A stretch of 64,000 nucleotides of DNA, from assembly GCA_019188245.1 (NCBI GenBank), contig JAECZO010000052.1:1-64000 (forward strand). Direction: 5' to 3'. This DNA is from Novymonas esmeraldas. Lineage: Eukaryota; Euglenozoa; Kinetoplastea; Trypanosomatida; Trypanosomatidae. Shown one piece after another: positions 1 through 7,698 of this stretch. The notes below the pieces were generated by a model. It searched no databases and was not told the DNA's origin. It was given only the letters and a program-made list of their open reading frames with translations. Both the position numbers and the translations under genes were made by a program. Each line of letters begins with the position of its first letter. Position 1 is the stretch's first letter.

Positions 1-618
1 CTTTTTTTTTTTTTTTTTGTGCGCTCACATGAGTGCTGACCTCTTTTACCTTTTTTTTCTCTAGTTTCATGGCTGTGTGGGATTTTCATATCTCCTCTTC
101 TTGAACTAATCGACGACGGAAACCAACAACAACAAAAGAAGAAACTTGTGGACATCTGCGGCATCTGCCACCCTCTTCCCCCACCAAACACGTCCGGCAC
201 CAGGTGGAGAGGGAAGAACAAGGTTGACTCACTGTGATGGTGCCACCTCCCTTGAGGCTCCCGTGTCAGAGGTGCTGGACTCCGTCTCTTTTCAACATGG
301 AGACTGGCACATGAACAGAAAGACACACACACATGTACACGTGCAATGTGTGTTCCCCAGAGATGAAGGGAGTGATCTGCACTCACACACATGCTCTTTT
401 TTTTTCCCTCTACGTGTTCGAATCTCTGGCGCTCCGCTTGTGTCCCCGTCACAGCGGGTCTCTCCAGCTCCTCGCTCTTTCACTTTTTTTCTTTTTTTTT
501 CGGCATCACAAGACGCACCGTCAAACAGCGGAGCCAGCATTCACCGCCTCTCTATTATCCTCTGTAAGTCCTCTCACTACGTGCCCTCGACTCTCCTCCC
601 CTCTCCACCGGGCAAGGA
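1..618. other. Upstream spacer and 5' leader of first phosphatase gene
   Basis: No convincing gene is visible. The stretch opens with a T17 run, carries further T-rich tracts near 50-60 and 400-500, and several short overlapping open frames that read as low-complexity Ser/Phe/Leu or Arg-rich peptides. It most likely holds the 3' UTR end of an upstream gene outside the window plus the 5' UTR of the gene at 619. Confidence 0.6.
484..512 (+). promoter_or_regulatory. Predicted trans-splice acceptor for gene at 619
   Basis: A T-rich tract (484-500, one C interruption) is followed by the first AG at 511-512, about 106 nt before the ATG. This is the polypyrimidine-AG layout used for spliced-leader addition in trypanosomatids. 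The exact AG is inferred. Confidence 0.5.
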
Positions 619-1632
619 ATGGCCTCCTCTGTGGCGACACCGCAGCAGCTGCGGGAACTACTCCGCTCCATCGATTATGTCCTCGTAGACCTCGACGGTG
701 TTGTGTGGTCGGGCGAGACCGTCCTCCCACGCATTCCCGAGGCGCTGGCGTACCTGCGCTCCATCGGCAAGCAGATTCGCTTCATCTCCAACACGCTAAT
801 TCTGGAGCGGACGGACCTTGTCGAGCGGTTCGCATCACTCGGCATCCACGGCGTCCACCCGCACGAGATCTACACCGCCGCCTCCACGAGCGCGCTCTAC
901 GTGCAGGAACAGTTTGGCAGCGCTTACGACGATCTAGTCCACCGCAACGTCTTCGTCATGGGGCCAGCGGGGCTGCACGACGAGATCCAGGCGGTGCTCG
1001 CCCCCGGCTACTCCACCTACGGCTCTGAGCTGACGTCCATCCCGTACTCGCCGGACATGGTGGCGGAGGCGTGGACGAAGGCGATCCTGCCCGTGCCGCG
1101 CCGGGCCGACACGGCGCAGAAGACCATGTCCCTGCGCGACCTGAACCCCGCCGCGGTGGTGGTCGGCGTGGACTACGCGATGAACATGACGGAGCTCGCC
1201 TGTGCTGTGGCGCTCCTGCAGGGCACCAACGCTCCCTTCGTCGCCACGAACCCCGACCCGGCGGACCCGGCCGGCGCCAACCACTTTCTGCTCCCCGCCT
1301 CGGGTGCGGTGCTCGCCGCCGTGACGACCGCCATCGGCCGCGACCCGGACGTGCTGTGCGGCAAGCCGAGCCCCACAATGGGGCTCCTGCTCTTCGAGAA
1401 GGAGGAGCAGGAGGGCAAGTCGGTCTGGCCTCAGCGGACGCTGATGGTCGGCGACCGCCTCATGACGGACATCCAGTTCGGCAAGGGCATCGGTGCTCGC
1501 ACGGCGCTGGTGCTGAGCGGCGCGGAGAAGCTGGAGCGCGTGGAACAGCTGACCAGAGAGGACAAGTCAGCGGAGCTGCCGGACTTTGTGCTCAACTCCT
1601 TGGCGGACTTTCTCCAGCTCAATACGGCGTAA
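619..1632 (+). CDS. HAD-superfamily p-nitrophenylphosphatase-like phosphatase, copy 1
   Basis: A 337-residue member of the HAD class with a C2 cap (p-nitrophenylphosphatase / phosphoglycolate phosphatase family), expected to remove phosphate from a small molecule in the cytosol using Mg2+. Motif I reads VDLDGVVWSG with nucleophile Asp24 and acid/base Asp26. Motif II is the Ser57 of FISNT, motif III Lys249 of CGKPS, and motif IV GDRLMTD with Asp279 and Asp284. The cap carries the family-like FVATNPDPADPAG segment. Length is close to other members (about 300-350 aa). The ATG at 619 puts motif I at the same residue as in the third copy. The second Asn of the usual family TNN motif is replaced by Thr (SNT), shared with copy 2 but not copy 3, so substrate choice may differ. 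It is first of three tandem copies. The natural substrate cannot be read from the sequence. Confidence 0.9.
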   Translation: MASSVATPQQLRELLRSIDYVLVDLDGVVWSGETVLPRIPEALAYLRSIGKQIRFISNTLILERTDLVERFASLGIHGVHPHEIYTAASTSALYVQEQFGSAYDDLVHRNVFVMGPAGLHDEIQAVLAPGYSTYGSELTSIPYSPDMVAEAWTKAILPVPRRADTAQKTMSLRDLNPAAVVVGVDYAMNMTELACAVALLQGTNAPFVATNPDPADPAGANHFLLPASGAVLAAVTTAIGRDPDVLCGKPSPTMGLLLFEKEEQEGKSVWPQRTLMVGDRLMTDIQFGKGIGARTALVLSGAEKLERVEQLTREDKSAELPDFVLNSLADFLQLNTA

Positions 1633-3026
1633 GTGTACTGGACTGGTGTACACATGAGCACGGAATAATGAGGCAGAGGCGGAGGCATCCACAGCGGCGA
1701 AGGGTGTCCGACGGGTCATGGGTGCCTTTCCATACGACTTCCACCGACTTGGTCTCGTGTCCACCGTAGAGACTGTCCGCCTGTGTGGCACTCTCTCTCT
1801 CTCTCTCTGCGTAATTCAAAGTAAAACTAAAAGTGTAGTCCTCTTTCTCTGTCTCTTTGTCTCTCCCTCTTTTTTTTTTTTTTGTTGCTGGTGCTCTCGC
1901 TCTTGTCGCGGGTCTCTCTTACCTCCTGCTGGTTCCACTCCCCCGCTCCCTCCCACCTTCTCTCTGCGACGCATCGGGACAGCAGCTAGAGAGTCTCTCA
2001 GCTGCTGCTGAAGGGCTATCAAAAGTTGTACTCCAAAGACGTGCGTGTGTGTCCGGTTTTTTTTTTTCTTTGTGTGTTTGTGTGGGTGTCACTTGGACTT
2101 TTTTTCCGCATCTCGTAGGATGTGGTGCTCCGCTTCTCGGACACACATCCCTGTCTGTGCTGCACATCTTCATGACCGGAACAGCACACACCCATATGAT
2201 GGCTCCATCGCTTCTTCTTCTTTTTTTTGTTTTTCATTTCTCTCCTCCTCTCCCTTCGCTGCTTTCGACGTGTGCAGGATCGGTTTCCTGTTGTGGTCAA
2301 CTCTCCTGTAATTCTGCCTTTTTTTTTTTTCAAATGTGTGCTCTCTCCTGCTTTGCGTGTATTGTTGTTGATGCCTTGGAATTCTAATCGCGTTCTTCTT
2401 CTTTTTTTTTGGTTCTTTGCTTCCCTCAGTCCCGTGTGTGTGTGTGTGTGTGTCTGTGCGTCTGTCGGTCTCTTTCTCTCTGTTTTCATGTTTCCTGCGT
2501 GTTCCAGCCGCGCTCTATTTGGGTCTCTGCATGTGTCCTCCCTCTGCACAACAACGCGACTCTCATCTTCTGGGGGACTGTGTCTGTCCGGGTACCCCTC
2601 AGCAGCGCCGGCCGTGCCGCTGCGCTTGCACATGAGGAGTAGAAGCAGAATCAAGGAGTTGGGAGACGACAGGGCAAGATCAACTGCGTCGTCACAAGTC
2701 TCTGCTGCATCACTACAGCAGTGCTGCTCCGCAAAGACTGCACGAGGTCCTTCAGTCCGTGTGAACACGGAGTTTTGAGGCTCTCTGTGGCCGCGTGTAC
2801 TCTCTCTCTCTCTCTCTGTCTCTCTCCTCAACACCTCCTCTTCACTTTTTTTTCTTTTTCCAAGGCACACCACTGCGCATACACGCGCCGTGTCACATCT
2901 ACAGCATAGTACACACAGAGCGACACTGTAGCTCCCTGCTCTCCCTCCTCGTCGACTCCGCGTTCTCTCTCTGTATTCAAGCACACAAACAGCGCTCAAT
3001 CGTTGTTGCTGTGTTTTTCTTGTTGA
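1633..3026. other. Intergenic spacer between phosphatase copies 1 and 2
   Basis: No gene seen. It contains CT repeats near 1793-1810 and 2797-2818, T-rich runs near 1870-1883, 2059-2067, 2319-2330 and 2845-2859, and a TG repeat near 2436-2453. Predicted peptides are compositionally biased and do not resemble known proteins. It is likely the 3' UTR of copy 1 and the 5' leader of copy 2. Confidence 0.6.
2845..2864 (+). promoter_or_regulatory. Predicted trans-splice acceptor for gene at 3027
   Basis: A T-rich tract near 2845-2860 runs into CAAG with the AG at 2863-2864. It would give a 5' UTR of about 160 nt before the ATG at 3027. Confidence 0.5.
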
Positions 3027-4052
3027 ATGGCGTCCTCCCTGGCAACTCCGGTGCAGGTGAGAGAGCTGCTCCACTCGGTGGATTACTTGCTGATCGATCT
3101 CGATGGAGTGGTGTGGTCTGGTGAGACCATCATTCCACAGGTGCCCGAGACACTCGCCTACCTGCGCTCCATCGGGAAGCAGCTCCGCTTTGTCTCCAAC
3201 ACGATTCTCCTGAAGCGGTCGGACCTTGTCAACCACTTCGAGTCGCTCGGCATCCACGGCGTCCACCCGCACGAGATCTACACCGCCGCCTACACGACAG
3301 CCCTCTACGTGCAGGAGCGGTTCGGCAGCGCTGAGGATGAGGGCCGTCGCGTCCACGGGAACGTCTTTGTGTTCGGCCCAGTGGGACTGCACGATGAGAT
3401 CCAGGCGGTGCTCGCCCCCGGCTACTCCACCTACGGCTCTGAGCTGACGTCCATCCCGTACTCGCCGGACATGGTGGCGCGCGGGCTGGACGAACCGCTC
3501 TTCCCCGCCCCCCGCCATGCCCGAGAGGCGCGTCCCATCTCTCTCAAAGCCCTCCACCCAGTCGCCGTCGTTGTGGGGATGGACTACGCGATGAACATGA
3601 CCGAGCTCGCCGCCGCCGTGGCGCTGCTGCAGACGACGGCGGCCGCCTTTGTCGCCACGAACCCCGACCCGGCGGACCCTGCCGGACCGCAGCGTGTTCT
3701 ACTCCCCTCCTCTGGCGCGATCCTGGCAGCCGCGGTGACGGCGCTCGGACGCCAACCCGACGTGCTGTGCGGGAAGCCGAGTGCGACGATGGGACATCTC
3801 CTGCTGGAGAGGGAGGCGGCGGAGGGCAAGTCCGTGTCCCCGCAGCGCACGGTGATGATCGGGGACCGCCTCATGACGGACATCCAGTTCGGCAAAGCCA
3901 TCGGCGCTCGCACGGCGCTGGTGCTGAGCGGCGCGCAGAAGTTGGAGCACCTCGACACGCTTGTGCAGGAAGAGAACAAGACCGCTGAGCTGCCCGATCT
4001 TGTGCTGCGTTCCATCGCTGACTTCCTCGAGGTGGCGGAGAGGAAGGACTGA
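3027..4052 (+). CDS. HAD-superfamily p-nitrophenylphosphatase-like phosphatase, copy 2
   Basis: A 341-residue tandem paralogue of the gene at 619. It begins with the same MASS-ATP leader and keeps all HAD motifs: IDLDGVVWSG (motif I), FVSNT (motif II, Ser), CGKPSATMG (motif III, Lys) and MIGDRLMTDIQFG (motif IV). Expected to be a cytosolic Mg2+-dependent small-molecule phosphatase with a C2 cap. Parts of the gene are nearly identical in DNA to copy 1, for example an apparently unbroken identical stretch of about 80 bp in the cap region (around 3399-3477, matching about 990-1068). Other parts differ freely, which suggests gene conversion. A few extra residues sit before the VHGNVFVFG segment. 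The C terminus diverges and ends AERKD. Function is assigned by family; the substrate is unknown. Confidence 0.9.
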   Translation: MASSLATPVQVRELLHSVDYLLIDLDGVVWSGETIIPQVPETLAYLRSIGKQLRFVSNTILLKRSDLVNHFESLGIHGVHPHEIYTAAYTTALYVQERFGSAEDEGRRVHGNVFVFGPVGLHDEIQAVLAPGYSTYGSELTSIPYSPDMVARGLDEPLFPAPRHAREARPISLKALHPVAVVVGMDYAMNMTELAAAVALLQTTAAAFVATNPDPADPAGPQRVLLPSSGAILAAAVTALGRQPDVLCGKPSATMGHLLLEREAAEGKSVSPQRTVMIGDRLMTDIQFGKAIGARTALVLSGAQKLEHLDTLVQEENKTAELPDLVLRSIADFLEVAERKD

Positions 4053-4513
4053 CCTTCGCTGCAGCGACGAGAAGTGGGACAAAGAGAGAGAGAGGAGAGA
4101 GTGAGCGCGATTGGAGCCATCTGCGTCTCTCGCTCTTTTTTTGTTGGTATTGTCGAGCATTCGTCTGTCTCTGTGTCTCTGTATTTCAGAGTCTCTTGGT
4201 GATCTCGCATTCTGCGTGTGTATGTGTGTGGGGGGCTGTCGACACGAGGAGAATGTGAGTCAACGGTGCCGGTACCGCAAACTCAGAGGTCAAGCAGCCA
4301 TCGCATCGCAGCGTATCGGTTTTTTTTTTTTCCTTGTCGTTGCTTTCAAGTGAGGCGGGGATCGAGCCGGCTCTGCTTCTTTGGTTTTTTTCTTTTCACA
4401 GAGAGTCTCGTCACGCGTTGTCCTCACAGAAGTACTCCTGTGTTGTGCCTGCCAAAAGGAAGGTAGTACAGTCGCCGCCCGAGGAATGATACAGTGCAGG
4501 ACACTCCACGGAC

Positions 4514-4550
<37 letters not shown>

Positions 4551-4800
4551 TTCCGATCTGTGCGCGTATCTGTATCGGTGTATAGTATCAAAGTACATGT
4601 CATCCTCTCTGCTCATTAGTGTCGTACCTCACTCCTTGCCGTGCACTTCCGTATCATTCTGCAGTTCGTTCTGGTCCGTTGTCGACGATTCGCGCACGTC
4701 TCACGCACCTTCATACACACTGACACACATTTTTGTTTTTCACCCTATTCCCAATAGCTTACATCCGGACTCCCTCTCCTTTTCCGCGTCAAGGGTCTCG
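4053..4800. other. Intergenic spacer between phosphatase copies 2 and 3
   Basis: No gene seen. An open frame runs in phase upstream of the third copy from about 4381, but its product (CA-repeat encoded Thr/His, then Ser/Phe/Leu) has no family similarity and is taken as leader. Tracts of note are a T11 near 4320, a CA repeat near 4518-4545 and pyrimidines near 4728-4785. Confidence 0.6.
4728..4757 (+). promoter_or_regulatory. Predicted trans-splice acceptor for gene at 4801
   Basis: A T/C-rich stretch ends in CCAATAG with the AG at 4756-4757, giving a short 5' UTR of about 43 nt. A second possible tract at 4770-4785 with an AG at 4792-4793 lies even closer. Either choice supports the ATG at 4801 over the upstream in-frame codons. 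Confidence 0.45.
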
Positions 4801-5895
4801 ATGCCGCAGCGACTCACTCAGGCGCTGGCGGCGCAGCTGGTCGCCTCACCTCTCAAGTACGTGCTGCTGGACATCGACGGTGTGATTTGGTGCGGTGGGC
4901 ATGTGATCGACAGAGTACCGGAAACTCTGCAGTACCTGCGCGATCATGGGAAGCAGATTCGCTTTCTTTCGAACAACGCGTCACTCTCACGAGAGCAGCT
5001 GCAGCAGAGCTTTGCCAAGAAGGGTATCGAGGGAGTGTCAGCGAATGAGTGCTACAACAGCGCCTACGCCGCTGCGCTGCGACTCCAGCAGCTTCTCGGA
5101 AAGGCGGAGGCACCGGGCGAGGAGGCGCTGGTCCATGGAAACGTCTTTGTGATAGGGGAGCAGGGACTGCACGATGAGCTGCAGCGTGTGCTGGCGCCGG
5201 GTTTCATCACATACGGCGTGGAGCTGCACGACGCAGAGGCCGCCGGCGGCTACGATCCCGAGGCGCTCGGCGATGCCTGGCGCGTGCCCTGCCTGCCTCC
5301 GCCTCGTAAGCGCCTCGTTGTGTGCGACGGAAACACGTGCCGCATGGTGCAGGCCGGCACCGACAACGCGGACAAGATCACACTGGCAGACCTGAGTGCT
5401 GCCGCGGTGGTGGTGGGCCTCGACAAGCACTTTAACATCCTGAAGCTCGCCTACGGAGCCCTGGCGCTGCAAGGACCACCGCAGGCTCTGCGAACCGACT
5501 CCTACACGTCTCCGCTCTTTGTGGCCACGAACGAGGACCCGCAGATCCCGCTGGGTCGCGATGGCGCGCTCGTCCCTGGCGCGGGTGCGATGGTGACGGC
5601 GCTGTGCACCTCGGTTGGGCGGAGGCCGGACGCGGTGTGCGGGAAGCCGAGTGTGGACATGGCGAAGATCCTCTTCGAGGCGGAGGGCATCAAGAATCCG
5701 CATGAGGACTGCATCATGATCGGTGACCGCCTCACCACCGATGTGGCGTTCGGCAACGCCGCCGGGTGTCAGAGCATGTTGGTGCTGAGCGGGATTGAGG
5801 GACTCACCGACGTGGAGGAGGCAGAGAAACAGGGCAAGACGGAGCTGGTGCCGCACTATATCGCCGACTCGCTCGCCTCCCTGCTTCCATCGTGA
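4801..5895 (+). CDS. HAD-superfamily p-nitrophenylphosphatase-like phosphatase, copy 3 (divergent)
   Basis: A 364-residue third member of the tandem set, clearly more diverged. Motif I is LDIDGVIWCGG with Asp24 and Asp26, at the same residue numbers as copy 1, which supports the ATG at 4801. Motif II is FLSNNASLSR, which keeps the double Asn typical of the family and lost in copies 1 and 2. Motif III is CGKPSVDM and motif IV MIGDRLTTDVAFG. The cap differs from the other two: GLDKHFNILKLAYGALAL here is closer to the textbook family pattern than GVDYAMNMTELA in copies 1 and 2, and there is an insertion of about 20 residues around the KRLVVCDGNTCRMV segment. This copy may therefore be the ancestral-type phosphoglycolate/p-nitrophenyl phosphatase, with copies 1 and 2 a derived pair. 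Confidence 0.9.
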   Translation: MPQRLTQALAAQLVASPLKYVLLDIDGVIWCGGHVIDRVPETLQYLRDHGKQIRFLSNNASLSREQLQQSFAKKGIEGVSANECYNSAYAAALRLQQLLGKAEAPGEEALVHGNVFVIGEQGLHDELQRVLAPGFITYGVELHDAEAAGGYDPEALGDAWRVPCLPPPRKRLVVCDGNTCRMVQAGTDNADKITLADLSAAAVVVGLDKHFNILKLAYGALALQGPPQALRTDSYTSPLFVATNEDPQIPLGRDGALVPGAGAMVTALCTSVGRRPDAVCGKPSVDMAKILFEAEGIKNPHEDCIMIGDRLTTDVAFGNAAGCQSMLVLSGIEGLTDVEEAEKQGKTELVPHYIADSLASLLPS

Positions 5896-6786
5896 GAAGA
5901 CGATGTGGAGGAACTGCCTACCTTCTCTCTGCATCGACAGCGCACCTGTGGCGTGCGTTTGTGTGTGTGTGTGTGCGTGTATGTGGATGAGTTTCATTCT
6001 GCCTTCAACTGCCCCTCATTCCCTCCGTTTTGCTCTGAGACGGTGCGCGCGGTGCTCTATCGTATGCCTGTGCACCCTGTCACAGAGCGCAGATGGTGGG
6101 TGTCTGTGTGTGTCTGCGTCATCTCAAAAGTGATCGTCCAAAAAAAAAAAAAAAAAAAAAACGACGCGAAAAAACAAAAGCACTGACGCCACCATTGTGA
6201 CGAAGCAGCGGCGACGCATCACGGACTGACATGAGTGGGAGTGGCACAAAGAGAGAGAGAGTGGACCGGGAGGAGAGGCGACGGTCTCTCCGAAGGACAC
6301 CCATTGCATCTATCGGTGTCACCTCCTCTGCAGTCGCACGGCCCTACCATGTTGGGTATGGCGGCTACCGTACACACACACACCACACACAAACAGACAG
6401 ACACACATATTATGAGCGAGCGATGTCCTTCTCCACTTTTCCTGCTCCACTCGCTCTCCACACACCATCGCATCCGCACTTACACATGCGAAGCTAACAC
6501 GCAGAGAGAGAGAGAGCGAAAAGACCGAACCAGACCACACTTTAAGAATTCGCAGCAGTTCAGCTTCTCCCACTCCCTCCCCGCTCCTTTGTATCCTCCT
6601 CCGCCACTGTGTTGCTTTACACTTCGTCTTCTCCCTCCCCCACCGAGCCGCTTCTCTCTTGTGTCTCGTCTTCTCTTTTTCTATCTATCTAGCTGTGCTG
6701 TCGCCCCTTCGTCGTCTGACCGGTCTCTGCGTAGCCGCAAAGCCACGTCGCAGCCGGCGCATCCCTTCCGCTAGGACCTCTCCGAG
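5896..6786. other. Intergenic spacer with A22 run
   Basis: No gene seen. The stretch holds a GT repeat near 5960-5975, an uninterrupted A22 at 6140-6161 on the coding strand, CA-rich sequence near 6371-6400, and a pyrimidine-rich end leading to the next gene. Confidence 0.6.
6668..6692 (+). promoter_or_regulatory. Predicted trans-splice acceptor for gene at 6787
   Basis: A pure pyrimidine and T/A tract ending in CTATCTATCTAG places an AG at 6691-6692, 94 nt before the ATG. It is one of the cleanest polypyrimidine-AG signals in the window. Confidence 0.6.
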
Positions 6787-7698
6787 ATGAGCTCCGCTTT
6801 CCGCAACCTCTTCGGCGGCGCTCCATCCTCCGCGCGGCAGACTCGTCGAAACACCACTGGTGGTGCAGCCGGTGCAAGCCCCACCGGGCAGTATCCCGAC
6901 GCGCTGCCCTCCGTGCTGGAAGGGAAGTTCAGGGGCCCCGTCGTAGGGACGGCGGTGTTGGATGAGGACAACATCCCGCTGGATGAGGCGGCCGTCCTCT
7001 TCGAGATGGTGACGCCGGAGAACACACCGCTGCTGAAGACGCTCGTGAAACAGCGCTTCGAGGCCGCCGCGGAAGAGGAGATGGAGCAGCAGCGCCTAGA
7101 AGAAGAGCGGGAGGCGCAAGAGGCGTCCCCGAGCGACGGCGCCGGTACGCAAGAGCAGCGCTCCGCTACTGCGCCGCCCGGGCGGGTGAACACGTTCGAC
7201 TACTTCCCCACACCGGACTTGTCCTTCGCGAGCTTCCACTCCACCAAGACGCACCACCGTCGCAAGGTGCTGGCTGATGGCGGCTACTTCATCTTCTCCG
7301 ACGCGTACCTGAGCGCGCACCCGATGTCCTGCATCACTGGCGTCACAAATGAGCTGCACATGGCCGCGCCGGAGAGTGAGATCACGTCCCACCCTCCCTG
7401 CAGTGGCCCTGACGCGGAGAAGCGGAGGCTGCAGGAGGTGAAGGACTACATCAAGGAGGTGGAACATGAGTACCGCCCGCTGTTCCGGCGCCGACGCTCC
7501 GGCGCTGTGTACGGCTGTGCGCAGTATCTGCAACCCGGAGCTACTCCGATTCCAGCGGCAGTGGAGAAAGGGTTCCTGCCGCTGGGGCTCCCGTCTGCCG
7601 CGGAGGACGTCTTGTCCGGTGACGGCACCTCACCGCGCGTTGATACGAAGAAGAGGACGTCGACCATACGCGAGCTCCTCTCCAACTCCTTCTTCTAG
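6787..7698 (+). CDS. Conserved protein of unknown function, paralogue A
   Basis: A 303-residue protein I do not recognise. No signal peptide or membrane segment is apparent. The N terminus (FRNLFGG) is followed by a Ser/Thr/Gly-rich linker. A conserved part begins near residue 37 (YPDALPS), runs through FEMVTPENTPLLKT and becomes a Glu/Arg-rich stretch likely to form a coiled coil (about residues 88-118). The most conserved block, about residues 136-193, contains NTFDYFPTPDLSFASFHSTK, then THHRRKVLADGGYFIFSDAY. A second helical block (EKRRLQEVKDYIKEVEHEYR) leads into a basic RRRR patch. A paralogue lies at 10941. The repeated aromatic/basic block suggests a binding module, but nothing indicates an enzyme. 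It is a real gene judging from paralogue conservation, codon use and length. Confidence 0.85.
   Translation: MSSAFRNLFGGAPSSARQTRRNTTGGAAGASPTGQYPDALPSVLEGKFRGPVVGTAVLDEDNIPLDEAAVLFEMVTPENTPLLKTLVKQRFEAAAEEEMEQQRLEEEREAQEASPSDGAGTQEQRSATAPPGRVNTFDYFPTPDLSFASFHSTKTHHRRKVLADGGYFIFSDAYLSAHPMSCITGVTNELHMAAPESEITSHPPCSGPDAEKRRLQEVKDYIKEVEHEYRPLFRRRRSGAVYGCAQYLQPGATPIPAAVEKGFLPLGLPSAAEDVLSGDGTSPRVDTKKRTSTIRELLSNSFF

Noticed and set aside
2019-3557. Minus-strand open frame of about 512 codons overlapping phosphatase copy 2
   Set aside because: Its first part (3557 downwards) is an antisense reading of the phosphatase gene and the rest is Arg/Lys/Thr-rich translation of T and GT tracts. No domain, and opposite to all other genes.
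5038-5997. Minus-strand open frame of about 319 codons opposite phosphatase copy 3
   Set aside because: Antisense shadow of a gene with clear HAD motifs; high GC third positions leave antisense frames open by chance.
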